Positions 31,869-43,395 of a stretch of DNA of 64,000 bases are shown one piece after another (position 1 is the stretch's first letter; every line of letters begins with the position of its first letter). The DNA comes from Dipteris shenzhenensis (Eukaryota > Polypodiophyta > Polypodiopsida > Gleicheniales). The position numbers were made by a program, and so were the translations under genes. The notes under the pieces were generated by a model. It did no database searches. It was not told where the DNA came from and saw only the letters and a list, made by a program, of their open reading frames with translations. Location of the stretch: NCBI GenBank assembly GCA_047967505.1, contig CM106538.1; one strand, given 5' to 3'.

Positions 31869-32779
31869 CAAATACAAGTCTAAAGCAGCCTTGAAGCTTG
31901 CCTAAGAAGGCTGATTAACATACACTTCTTGAATTCAAGATAGTTCATAAGCTACTTCCAAGCTACCTCTACAAGAAGGAAGATGTGACAAAATAGAGAT
32001 ATTGAAAAGCTTCAAGGACTCATTATCCACGTTTAGTGAACAATGCAGAAAGATTAAAAATCAAGATATTGTTAGCAATATATGAGAACTAGGAAGCTGA
32101 GATGAACAACCTTGAGGTTAATGCAATATGGAGGCAGATTCTTCAAAGGATGAGCCAACGGATGAAGCTCATGAATTTGAGCTAGCTTTGCAAAAAAATG
32201 CTATTACTCTTCAAGCAATGGCCACCCTTCAAAACAAGAGGAGAGCATGCAAGATAGGCATCAAAGTCCAGGAGTCAAATCCAAAAGGAAAAAGAATGTT
32301 AAATAAACCAATGTCAATGGTTACTTACAATGCTGTGGTCTCATAGACCCTTACAGAGCTATGGAGCTAACTCAATGGCTCAGGTATAATATGCTTTCTC
32401 TCACTTTTCCTGCCCTCCGAGAGACGTAATAGTGAGATTCTTACAAATAGATGGAAAAAGAGGAGAATAGGAGAACATGATTCTCTTTTAAGCAACTAAA
32501 GGCAAAGGGGATACATGCATTGTTCATTGTCAAAAGTTTCATAGAAGACTGGCAAGGCTTTGAAGATGATTATTAAGAGTGTTCATATAGTGCTGGTCTC
32601 TATTTACTACCCTACCCTACCTCTTGTTCATTTAGGAAGGATGGTTGGACTGATTTACCTTTTCATGGAGATAATTTCCCTAGGCTAGGGGATCTTAACA
32701 TGGTTGAGATAAAAAAGGATAGATGTACAATAAAATTGGCTGAGATGTCACTTTGTCTAACAGACAGCTTGGGGATTCT
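31869..32779. other. Unassigned, possibly LINE 5' sequence
   Basis: About 900 bp with one short acidic/basic open frame (32128-32343) and no recognised motif. It lies between gypsy protease and recognisable LINE RT, so it may be the upstream part of the LINE, but I cannot show that. Confidence 0.4.
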
Positions 32780-32958
32780 TGGAGAGGCCAAATTAGAATT
32801 GATGCCTGTACGATTTCCCTTGATAGTAGATCATGGACAACATCATCCACACTGGATCACATCTCCACCCCTAGAGATCTTCTAGAGGAGGGAAAACATG
32901 GAGCATATTGTGGCATTGTAGACTTCTAGAAGGCCTTGATTTTATACCACAGGTTTGC
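32780..32958 (+). pseudogene. LINE reverse transcriptase fragment, left part
   Basis: Reading STLDHISTPRDLLEEGKHGA then YCGIVDF-stop-KALILYHRF matches the non-LTR RT block usually written STxDHxxTLRxLxE...YCCFVDFKKAFDxVPR. The KAFD is degraded and a TAG replaces the residue before it. Family A copy A5 inserted right after it (flank TTTGC). Confidence 0.75.
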
Positions 32959-33311
32959 TGTTGAGATATCGAGCTCCACTCAAGATATGCCAGGGTGACC
33001 GTTGTGTACTTATGTCACCGACTTGTTAGCTGGAGATGCGGTTGGTACACCGCCCACGAATAATAGCTGGATGACAGCTATCCTTATCTACTATAGTTTG
33101 TGGCTTAGTTAGTATGCCACCTTAGTTAGTTGAGTTTGGTTTGAGACCCACATATAGGGTTCTTCTATTTCTTTGTACTAGAGTTCTTTTGGCTTACACA
33201 ACTAAGAAGAGGAAAACTGTTTTTCAGCCTCCACCTTCGTGTGTATTCCCCCATTGTGCATGTGAGAAAGCCTCAAGTGAGACTCCTTCCCTCTCTCCCA
33301 CAATCTTCAGA
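32959..33311 (+). repeat. A5 5' LTR (353 bp)
   Basis: TGTTGAGATATCGAG to CACAATCTTCAGA; the terminal CA is mutated to GA. The intact PBS TGGTATCAGAGCC follows at 33312. Confidence 0.93.
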
Positions 33312-33855
33312 TGGTATCAGAGCCTTGTTCGTGGTAAGGAGCTCAAGAAAGCAAGCCAAGTTCGTGGTGTCCTGGTAAGAGGACCAGTGTTGCTTTCCTA
33401 TTTCGAGTTTGGGAGCAAATCTCTGCAGGTAGCACAGCCAGAAGTGCAGGAGTGCACTGTTTCAGATTGAGACATCCTTCGCGGTGTGGCGAGAGTGCAG
33501 TATATGCTGCGGGCGGGGGCGAAGCCCTCAGTGACTTTATTTTTCTGATTTGAGGCCGTTTCGGGGCCCGTTTTGAAGGCGGAAGTTCTTCGCAGGCACT
33601 CAGAAAAAGGCCCTATTTTTTGCTGTGCGACCACTACGCGGCTAGTCGGTGAAAAGGTGCCATAGAAATTGCATCGTATGCCTGTGTGCAGAGATATTGG
33701 GAGTTGCAGATTCATGCCTATTGCCTGTTGATGCAAAATCGTCACTAGGAAGTGACTGTGTGGTGAAATACCACTCTCGTCGGTTTTGCATATTTGTCCG
33801 TGTGAGGCAAAAGCGATGTTTTTTGCAGTGACAGAATATTTTGCAGTGTTCTGTA

Positions 33856-36800
33856 ATGGCATCTGATTCTCTTTCACAGATTGTCACTGAAAAGCTTGAC
33901 AAGAACAACTTCCAGGCATGGAAGTTTAGAATGACGAATTTCTTGATGGGAAAAGGCTATTGGGAATTCATTACAGGAAATGAAGAAGAACCTGTTCTTC
34001 CTAATGTTCCCAGTCAACAGGAAATGCAGGCATTCAAAGGATGGCATGAGAGAGCTAGGAAAGTTATGTACTGGCTGTCTATTAGTATTTCGGACTCCAT
34101 GATTGTGCATATTCAGGATGCAAATACGCCAAAGGAGGCATGGGATACTTTGGCAAAAATGTATAGCACAAATACGCAAGCCAGGAAAATGCAACTCAAA
34201 CAGGAGTTGCACAATGTGCAGAGAGAAAATTTGAGCATAAATGACTACCACATGAAAGTGAAGAAAATTGCAGATGCACTTGCTTCCATTGGGTCGCCAG
34301 TGGATGATGATGATTTGGTTCTTGTGACCTTGAATGGTCTAGGAAAGGATTATGCACAGTTCCGGACATCCATTGCCGTCCGTGAAAACTTTCCTGATTT
34401 TGAGGAGTTGATTGCTCTTCTAATTTCTGAAGAGCAGAGAAATGGGGGTGCATCTTCTTCAACAGGAACTTCAAAAGAAACTGTCTTCTACTCAAATGCT
34501 GGCAGAGGTAGAGGCAGAGGTAGAGAAGGCCGATCTGCAGGCCGTGGTAGAAATCAGAATATGCAGCAAATGCAAGAAAACCAGTCCTATGCAGGAGGAC
34601 GTGGTAACTCTAGAGTCAGGGGGATCCAAAGAGGCCGTGGTGGATGGCAGAGAAGCCAAAATGCAAACAGCAATGTTGAATGCTACTATTGTGGCAAAAT
34701 GGGTCATATGGCTAAAGACTGCTACAAAAAGCAGAATGACATTATGAGTGGAAAATTGCAGCAAGGTAATTATGCATCCTCTAGTAGACAGGGCGAGGAC
34801 AGAAATGAGCATTTGTTTATGGTGCAGCATATGACAAATTCTGTAACAAGTGCAGAAGAAAGCAATGATGTGTGGTATGTTGACTCGGGTGCGTCAAACC
34901 ACATGACAAGTCACGCTGAATGGATGCAGGATGCAAGAAAAATGGAAAAACCAGGATTTGTGGAGACTGGTGATGATACTGCACATCCTATTGTGCAGAT
35001 TGGCAAAATTCCTTTGTCTATGCAGGATGGGAAAAAGAAATACTTGTCTGATGTATTTCATGTCCCGAACATCACCAAGAACCTGGTTTCTATTGGTCAA
35101 ATGGTTGAGTAGGGCTTGCAGGTTAGATTTAATCCTCATGGATGCTTTGTTGAGGATATGAAAAATAACGGTCACTTGATAGCAAAAGGAAAGAAGAAGG
35201 GCAGGATGTTTACGTTGGATGCAGACATGCCTGAATTGAGTGCAACAATGTTTGCACATGGGACCGGTGTAGTTGCAGATATTGATATCTGGCACAAACG
35301 CATTGGTCATGTTAATATACAGCAACTAAAATCAATGCAAGCCCAAAATATTGTTGCAGGATTGCCTAATTTCAAGGTTGCAGAAATGCACAAGGTTTGT
35401 GAAGCCTGTCAATTTGGGAAACAGGTAAGGAAACCTTTTCCTAGGCATGTTCAAGAGAGTAAAAAGCCATTGGAATTAATCCACTCTGATGTGTGGACTA
35501 CAAAAGCTGCATCTATTGGAGGCTGTCACTATTTTGTCACATTTATTGATGACTTCAGCAAAAAACTGTGGGTGTATTTTATGAAAAAGAAAAGTGAAGT
35601 GTTTGGGCACTTCAAAGCTTTCAAAGCTATGGTTGAAAAAGAAACAGGCCTACAAATAAAATGCCTAAGGTCAGATGGAGGGGGAGAGTACCTCTCAAAT
35701 GAGTTTGCAAGGTTCTTGCAGGAGCATGGTATAAAGCAGCAATATTAATGCAGTCATACCCCACAGCAAAATGGAATTGCAGAAAGAAAAAACAGGCATA
35801 TTGGAGAGGTATCTCGAGCTATGCTAAATGAAAAAGATCTACCAGATTATTATTGGGCTGAAGCAGTTGCTACAGCAGTCTATATAATGAACAGGACTCC
35901 CACTGCAGCAATACATGGCATGACGCCAGAGGAGATGTATACTGGTAGGAAACTAGATATTTCTCATTTGAAGATTTTTGGTTCCATTGCCTATGTCCAT
36001 GTGCCAGATGAGTTGAGGTCCAAATTGGATCCAAAAGCTGAGAAGTGCGTCTTTATTGGTTATTCTCTGCAGCAGAAAGGGTATAGATGCTATAACCCTT
36101 CTACACGTAAGTTCACAGTGAGCAGAGATGTTGTTTTTGATGAGATGAGCAGCTGGTATAAACCAGTAAATGTGATGATTGATGTAGATGCACAAAATGG
36201 TATTGCTGCACAGAATTCACAGTAGCAATCACAAAAAATCAGTGGACCTGCATTGTCCTCTAGCAGTGGTTCACATACTTCACCATGGACAGGTAGATTG
36301 AGATCAGGAGAATCTCCTCAAAGCAATGCAGATAGTGGTATGCAGGTATCACGAAAAGGAAAAGAGAAGGTAGATCAGCCCATGTTTGATGTGAATGCAG
36401 GTCACTCTTATGTGGATGGTGAATCCAGTGGCTCAGAACAGAGCATTGATGATGAGTTGGGTATTCCTTCTGTTGTTACACCTGGAGTAAGGAAGACCAG
36501 GGATGAAGACCAGGGATGTTTTGAGAGCACCTGGAAGTGAGCCTATTTTGCACAGGTCTACCAGGGTTAGGTATCCTGTGGATAGGCTGAAATATGATGG
36601 ATTTACAGCCATTCACTATGCCTATATGGTCAAAGTGATACAGGAACCAGAACCCACTTCTTTTGAGCAAGCCATGGGAAATGAAAAATGGGAGAAAGCC
36701 ATGGATGAAGAAATGGATGCCTTGGATGCTAATGCTACATGGGAATTGGTGCCTTTGCCTAAAGGGAAGAATGCAATTGGTTGTAAGTGGGTTTATAAGA

Positions 36801-38182
36801 TCAAGCACAATGCAAATGGTTCTGTGAATAGATACAAGGCAAGATTAGTTGTCAAGGGGTATGCACAGACATATGGCATTGATTATGAAGAAACTTTCAG
36901 TCCGGTTGCAAGGATGGCAACCGTAAGAGTAGCCATTGCTATGGCTGCATCAAAGGGATGGTCTTTACATCAGATGGATGTAAAGAATGCCTTCTTGCAT
37001 GGTGATTTGCAAGAAGAGGTCTTTATGGAGCAGCCAGCAGGTTATGTTCATGCTACTCATCCTGAGTTTGTTTGCAGGTTGAAGAAAGCCTTGTATGGCT
37101 TGAAGCAAGCACCTAGAGCATGGTCTGACAAGATAGGATAGTATCTTGTCACTATTGGCTTTCAGATTTCCAAGGCAGATTTCTCACTCTATGTGAGAAA
37201 AACAGAGAAAGGGATTATGCTGCTGGTCATTTATGTTGATGATTTGATCATCACAGGTGATAGTGATGAAGATATCCTTCATGTGAAAATGCTATTGAGG
37301 CAGAAGTTTGAGATGAAGGATTTGGGAGAGCTGCGTTATTTCTTGGGCATTGAGGTGATTAGATCACCAAGTGGGATACAGCTCTTGCAGAGGCAGTATG
37401 GATTGGACATGCTGTCCAAATATGGGATGACAGGCTATAAGCCTATTTCAGTTCCTTTGGAGCAGAATGTGAAGCTGAGCACAGATGCAGGTGAGCTTCT
37501 GGAAGACCCTACTATGTACAGACGCATAGTAGGAAGTTTGATTTACATGACTATTACCAGGCCAGATTTGAGCTATGCTATTGGGTTGGTAAGTCAGTTT
37601 ATGCAGGCTCCAAGAAAACCGCATTTGGATGCGGCTAGATGCATACTCAGGTATGTGAAGTCCACATTGCAGTATGGACTATTTTATGAGGCTGGGGTTC
37701 GGATACAGTTGCATGGATACACTGATGCTGATTGGGCTGGTAGCATTTCTGATAGACGATCTACCAGTGGATATGTGTTCTCTTTTGGGAGTGCTGCAGT
37801 CACTTGGAGCAGCAAGAAACAGCCTACAGTTGCCTTGTCGAGCACAGAGGCTGAGTACAGGGGTGCAGCAATCGCTGCATGTGAGGTAGCTTGGTTGCAT
37901 AAGCTACTCTATGATATGCATCAGTCTACAGATGGGCCAGTTGTCATTTATTGTGACAACATGAGCAGTATACACTTGGCAAAGAACCCAGTCTTTCATG
38001 CCAGAACAAAGCACATTGAGGTGCATTATCACTATGTGCGGGAGAAGGTTTTACTAGGTCTTATTGATCTAGTTTATGTCAGCACAGAGGATCAGGTAGC
38101 TGACATATTCACGAAAGCATTGGGCGCAGAGAAGCTGCGCAAGTTCAGAGACCTGCTTGGTGTGTGCAGGATTTGGGATTGA
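33856..38182 (+). pseudogene. A5 gag-pol polyprotein
   Basis: Nearly complete family A polyprotein from the ATG of MASDSLSQIVTEKL. It has gag, RG-rich repeats, knuckle CYYCGKMGHMAKDC (34679), protease, integrase with RSDGGGEYLS, RT with YVDDLIITGDS and RNase H. Stops: 35110 (CAG to TAG), 35746 (TCA to TAA), 36223 (CAG to TAG), 37139 (CAG to TAG). A 13-bp tandem duplication (36492-36517) shifts the frame in the linker, and a 2-base gain near 38163 changes the C-terminus. Apart from these the sequence is very close to A4, so it is a recent casualty. Confidence 0.94.
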
Positions 38183-38206
38183 GCTCGAGGGGGAGTGTTG
38201 AGATAT

Positions 38207-38335
38207 TCAAAGGATTTGACTAGTACCATTAGGGTGGAGCCGGGGTGCCCCCTCTCTCCATTGCCATTGGCCTCAGGTGAATACAATATCACTTCTCTTT
38301 GATTCTCTCGTTCAACCAATGGCCCCATATATAAG
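38207..38335 (+). pseudogene. LINE reverse transcriptase fragment, right part
   Basis: STIRVEPGCPLSPLP matches the non-LTR RT motif GVKQGCPLSPTLFG. A one-base shift then gives a poor match to the following helix. It lies downstream of A5 and in the same orientation as the left part. Confidence 0.6.
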
Positions 38336-38489
38336 TGTTTTTTAGGTACTTGGACCTCAGAAGGATGAGAGGATTGGTTTTGAGAGACTGCAAGTCATGA
38401 TGTTATCTCGCATGATGCAAGGGAAGAAATGTACTCCACATGACATTATCCAATTATGGACTTCCTATATGAGCAGTGCCCTACATTTT

Positions 38490-39345
38490 CAATACTCACC
38501 AAACTATTATCTAGACTCATGAGGCTTGATGCTGGACCTAGTCTCAATAACAAGAGAACATGGGCTTCTTCACAATAGCTAGATGAGAAATGGAGCCCAC
38601 TTTTTAGAGATGTTTGATCAGCGAGAGACCAGCCAGACCAATTAGAGGCACCCTCATTGCTGCACCACAATGTTAAGCTATCTCATGATGCCGACAGGTC
38701 AGATCCATGGAGAAGATGACAACAAGAAATGTCATACATGTTTCATAGACATTAAGAATTCTGTGGGACCCTAGTTAGGCCCTCACAGAGCTTAAATTTC
38801 TCATAGATGGCACATGATTAGAATCACTTACTACACACAGTTGAGTGTAGTTCTATTTCTACATCTAGTTTCAACATTAGATTCTTATGGGTGTGCTAGA
38901 CATGTCTAGATCTTCTACCAGACTATGGTTTGGACTCAAGTTTGATGCTAGACATGGTCCTTATTAACAAGACAATAGAGACTCCTTCTACAGATGAGAG
39001 GAGCCCATACTTATTAAGATCACGATTTTGAGCTTGTTGATCTCCATAGATCTTGGGTCAACAACAGACTAGGCATTGGTTCATTGAGTTCCCATTCGGA
39101 GGCAGTTGCATCGCATCAAGCTACCTCACGATGCCCACAGGTTGGTCTAAGGGCTCAAAGTTGTAGATCTTGGCCATATTTCAAAGGCCCTTGGACTCAT
39201 AGTGGAACCCTAGTCAAGTTGACTCGAAGTTCAAATGATGCACATGAATCACCCTCTAGAAACACATGGAGCATATTGTTGCTTTTGCCTGTAGCTTCAA
39301 CATTAGATTCTTATGGGTGTGCTAGATATGTCGATCCCTTACCAT
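38490..39345. repeat. Diverged tandem duplication, unit about 420-445 bp
   Basis: Two units share ordered landmarks: ACCAAACTAT 38498 / ACCAGACTAT 38917; GCTATCTCATGATGCC 38677 / GCTACCTCACGATGCC 39120; TTCAACATTAGATTCTTATG 38871 / 39297. The units are roughly 65-75% alike by eye and non-coding. The origin is unknown. Confidence 0.7.
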
Positions 39346-39403
39346 GGCTTGATGCAAATTTCATTTGGTCTAGTAAACCTCCTTGGTGCTCTGCAGATGG
39401 TAA

Positions 39404-39409
<6 letters not shown>

Positions 39410-39440
<31 letters not shown>
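39410..39440. repeat. (CT)n microsatellite
   Basis: Fifteen or so CT units followed by a C-rich run. Confidence 0.95.
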
Positions 39441-39442
<2 letters not shown>

Positions 39443-39859
39443 CCCCCCCACCCCACCCCACCCCGCCCTGCCCAATTTCTATATGTGTCTCTAGAATTTT
39501 TGTATTTTTCGATCATCATCTATCCATTTAGCACTCACTGCACCTCCTATTGTGGATTTTTTGGGCCTTGATCTTCTTTTCATTCCGCTTGATCTAAGAC
39601 GATCGCCTCATGCCTATTAACAGAGCTTGCCAATATGCTTATCAGAGATGCATAAAAGTGGTCTTTTATGGAGGGAATTTTCCTTATTTAGGCAGTTAGC
39701 AAGAGAGGGATCTAAGGATTGTTGGCATGCATGTGCATGACTAGATGGTTTTGTCCATCATGGCATGTCCGTACACCAAAATCCCCATATTACTACTCTA
39801 TGGAAGCATGTATACTACAATTGACTCACTAGAAGCTTAACCAAACTATCAGTGATGCC
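39441..39859. other. Unassigned spacer
   Basis: About 420 bp with no recognised coding or repeat feature; every frame has stops. Confidence 0.5.
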
Positions 39860-41080
39860 TTATGGCAAGTATGCATTCATCAGTGATGGTGTTTCCCATC
39901 ATAACCACCTAGAGTGTTGGATGACACATCTTCAACAACAATCTCCAACAAATCAGCTCCCTTGCAATAGGATACCATAGCAAGTGACTCACAAAGCAAT
40001 GTCAATAACTGGATATAAACCTTGGCAACCATCAACAACTGCCATTCATTAGACACCATATTCTCACAAATAGATGCTAAGGCACTACAAGTAGATCCTC
40101 CACTCCCACATGAAGAACCAATGGATCTAGAGATGCCATTATTTATGGCTGACCTCGAGTGGGATCATGAATCTGAAAAAGGTACCCATACCAATGATGA
40201 CTCAGATTTTTTTTGGGACCTTGAAATAGAGGCTGAAAATGCTAAAATTGAAGATCAAATCTTTGATAATGACAGCCATTCTGCATGCCCTAATGGTAGT
40301 CGAGCTCCCAAAAGTTGAACCTCTAAATTTGAATAATAGCAGAAGATCCCGCAAGAAAGCTGGAGGAAATCACAGAAAAGCCAAGGCCAAGCACTTCAAT
40401 GAATTGGAGCTAGTCCAATCAAGAATTGTCGAATTGTACCTTGCAAAGTCAGCTCCCTCAAAATTAGAATCACTGCCTCTTGAATGGTTCCCTGAGGGAT
40501 TGCAAGGAGTATGTACATCAAATGAACCCTTACTTAGAAACACCTTACTAGTGGAAAAGTTACCCCATAGCTCCCTACGTAAGAAGTTTCGGAAATATAA
40601 GCCACATGTGTGGATGAAGCTCAATCAAGAGACTTCAAAAAAAGAAAGTCAAGAAGAGCCTAACAAATTAATAAATGCAACTATGCCACCTATTACACAT
40701 GACACATGTCAGGCTAGTTCAAACCCATCAGAGGCCAATCTTTGAGAAGTGTCGGAATACTTCAAGAATTACACAAGTGGAAGTGCACCAATAGCAATGC
40801 CAAGACCACTAAGAGAATTTGAAGTTCAAGAAACTGATAGCATTGGAGAAACTCCAATCTATGAGGGACTAGCAAAAACATGCACAATAAACCTCACCCT
40901 TGAAGGGGAGGAAGGAAAACTGGCTTTCATTGGGATATAGTTCGTCAAGAAGATGAAACCAAACTCAAAGCACTCTTAATGGAATACCGTGACTGCCTAG
41001 CATGGTCATACAAAGAGATGAAGGGAATTTCACCATAAGTGGCAGTACACACGATACCTATAAGGGAAGGTGCTCACCCT
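39860..41080 (+). pseudogene. Ty3/gypsy protease-RT linker fragment
   Basis: Degenerate gypsy pol. A frame from 40022 is acidic (DLEWDHESEKG, FFWDLEIEAENAKIED); the next reading is basic with SRRSRKKAGGNHRKAK. The diagnostic piece is at 40970-41080, where joined frames read LMEYRDCLAWSYKEMKG followed by VAVHTIPIREGAHPKVK, matching the gypsy RT entry EYxDVFAWSYxDMPG...HxLPI. The order is consistent with the downstream part of family G after its protease at 31868. RT proper is absent. Confidence 0.65.
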
Positions 41081-41089
41081 AAGGTCAAG

Positions 41090-41345
41090 GGCAACTGATG
41101 TGGAAAACAAGGCCACATGTCATGGCGTGGCACTAGGGCAAACGTGGTAGTGGGTGGCCATGTGGCAGAGATGATGTGGTAGTCTGAGGTGGCAGTCCAT
41201 GTCATAGATAAGGTAGACAACTTGATGATGTGGTAGATAAGGCTAAGGCTACTGATGTGGCAACTAGGGAGCCTTGTGATGTGGCATGATAAGGTGATGT
41301 GTCAAGAGGGTAGTGTTGCAGAGGTGGCAAATATGCCACATGGCA
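41090..41345. repeat. GATGTGGYA-rich tract
   Basis: GATGTGG occurs at least five times (near 41096, 41173, 41228, 41252, 41278) with related GTGGCA and ATGTGTCA words between them. It is irregularly spaced, non-coding and of unknown origin. Confidence 0.55.
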
Positions 41346-41820
41346 AATTCTTGACCTAGCCAAGATACGATGATAAGGTTATCTAGAATCTTGTAGATTT
41401 TGATAGAATATTCAAGATTATATCACAACATCATTTGGGATCATTGCCCATGTCCATCATGTTGGGATATCTCAAGGTGTATGCCTCAGGCACACCTTAT
41501 GTTTCTATGTGTGAGTGCTAGAGGCACAGTTAGGTGCCCACAAGCACAGTTACGCAAAGGTTTTTGGCATTGTAAGGATATGTAGTTTTGGGGATTAAAA
41601 TAACTGAAAGGGTATAGATTCAACAACTTTAGGGGGTATACTAAGCATATGAACATGAATGCTTTCTTTTTTTTAGTATTCCAATTTTGTTTTGAAAAAG
41701 AAAAACATGAATGCTTTCACACAAACAAATTGCATTGAGATCACACAACCTAAAGTTTGATAATTTGGTTTTCCATCTCAATCTTCAGTTTGTTTCTACT
41801 TATGAATTTCATTTCCTTCT
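41346..41820. other. Non-coding, probable intron tail
   Basis: AT-rich, with AACATGAATGCTTTC twice (near 41650 and 41704). The last 60 bases are pyrimidine-rich and lead into a CAG acceptor, so at least the 3' part reads as an intron. Confidence 0.45.
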
Positions 41821-41830
41821 TTATCAACAG
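41821..41830 (+). promoter_or_regulatory. Predicted 3' splice acceptor
   Basis: TTATCAACAG preceded by a T/C-rich stretch (TTTCATTTCCTTC). The open frame on the right starts immediately after it and has no good ATG before 41893, which favours an internal exon. Confidence 0.5.
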
Positions 41831-43132
41831 ATATTGGCAATCTCAATTTCACATCGCTAGAAGCATTGCCTGTACATGTGACACCTGATCCAATGATTCA
41901 TTATGTGCCTAATTTGAACATTAGCATGAAAGTTCCAAGCTCAACATGGTTGATTGAAAATGTTGAGGATGCAATGTCTGCAGTTAATGTTCCATTGACA
42001 AATGTGAATGCAAGCTTAGAAGGTAAAGGAGAAGATGCAATGTCATTGTATGAAGCCAAGGTGCAGGAAGAAATCTTAGAAGGTAAAGGAGAAGACATAA
42101 TGTCACCCTCAGAAATAATGTCAAAAGAGGTGATAACAAAAATAAGACTAGCAGTGATAATAGATTTGAAAGGGTTATTGCTCGAGCGTTGTTTTTCGAA
42201 GTCAAATAAACATATGAGCTTGCACAATGGGAAGTATTGGCTTGTTCTCCATCCTGGGTGTTTAGAGTTTCTACAATGGTTGCTCGATCACTACCATGTT
42301 GGCATTTGGTCCACTGGAGGAGAAAAGGGCATGGTGCAACACATGTTGGACACTTTGGAGCATCATGTTAACAGAAAGTTACATTTCTTCATGGTTTGGG
42401 GTGCGATGGCATGCCACAAGCATACAAAGAGTAGAATCATTCGACCAGATAGGATGAATGTGGAAGCGGAGTTTAAACCATTAATGAGAGTGTGGTGTTG
42501 TTTTAAAGAGGAATGCAAACCAGCAAGAACAGTGTTCATTGATGTTTCGCCTTACACGGGTTGTGTTAATCCGTTGTGTTAATCCAACAGAAAATTGCAT
42601 TTTCCCTACAAAATTTGATATAGATTGTGGTGATTCTATTTTGCTTCATGAGTTATTACCGTACCTACAGATGCTAGATGATGCAGTAGATGTGCGCAGT
42701 GCCATCTCTTCTAACAGATTTGGTCAAGCTCCGATTGTCGAAGGGCATGATATGTTCTATTATTTTCAACCAGTGATCCTTGAATTCAAAGAAAAAAACA
42801 AAGAAGTTCTCAAAAGGATGAATGTCGAATCTCATATGTCTACTCATAGTTCAAAAAAAGACACAGAGAAAGGTATTACTTCACCAATGACCAAAACTAG
42901 AGTGAGAGGGACTTGTCCTACTACAAGAAGTATGGTGCATGCTCAACATGTTACATTGAATGAAGAGGAAGAATGCATGCTAGGAAAAATTGCCAAAATG
43001 GGGCCATTGAAAGATAGTGAGGCAAAACGCTTTGCTATGGTTCTTGGATGCAAGGAAAGGGGAATCACTGCCGATGCTGCAAGGGCATTCTTAGCTAACT
43101 TGATTCGATTTTATTGCATAGACAACCCTTAG
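41831..43132 (+). pseudogene. FCP1/NIF-type HAD phosphatase-like gene, frameshifted
   Basis: Not a transposon protein. The N-terminal 100 residues are low-similarity and contain LEGKGED twice, 20 residues apart. A HAD fold follows: VIIDLKGLLLERC (motif I), HPGCLEFLQWLLDHYHVGIWST (motif II), then VFIDVSPYTGCVNP and IFPTKF (motif III/IV), and DAVDVRSAISSNRFGQAPI. This matches the plant FCP1-like family with DLNGLL and LLLDDSPYKxxxNPP...FP signatures, not canonical DLDETL enzymes. The second motif-I acidic residue is Lys and the second DD residue is Val, so phosphatase activity is doubtful. A 13-bp exact tandem duplication (42560-42585) shifts the frame inside the last motif; otherwise about 430 codons are open. 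The tail (NEEEECMLGKIAKMGPLKD) is not recognised. Upstream exons are missing or unidentified. Confidence 0.75.
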
Positions 43133-43137
43133 GGAAT

Positions 43138-43395
43138 GTGAGCGATCTTGTTAATTAGAGTTGCAAACACAAATGATCAACTAAAACATTTGTACCTACA
43201 ATCTGATTTATATTTGGACATTATTTGGTTAGATTCAATTTGCAAAACATTATGTTTCAATTTGTTTTAAGAAAGAATTAATAGACATTGAGTTAGTACC
43301 TTGTCCAAAAAATGCTATGTGCTTTGTGATGTGAGTTTGTATTCCTCCACTAAAAGAATGATTCTTTGATTTTAAACATATGATAGGTGTTGCAG
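43138..43395 (+). other. Possible intron between HAD and SET exons
   Basis: AT-rich, stop-filled 258 bp. A donor-like GTGAGC is at 43138 and GTGTTGCAG is an acceptor at 43387-43395. A stop at 43130 precedes the donor and the codon phases do not match, so either the gene model is wrong, the gene has decayed, or these are two genes. Confidence 0.35.

Larger units (their letters stand above)
32959..38206 (+). mobile_element. Copia family A element A5, 3' LTR deleted
   Basis: 5' LTR 32959-33311, PBS 33312-33324, conserved leader, gag-pol, polypurine tract GAGGGGGAG, then only the first 11 bp of the 3' LTR (TGTTGAGATAT, 38196-38206) before LINE sequence. The missing LTR and the missing segment of LINE RT (about 60 residues expected between KAFD and GCPLSP) point to one deletion that removed both after insertion. 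Confidence 0.92.

Noticed and set aside
42560-42585. Transposon excision footprint at the 13-bp duplication
   Set aside because: The units are directly adjacent with no residual terminal bases, and no superfamily with a 13-bp target duplication is known to me.
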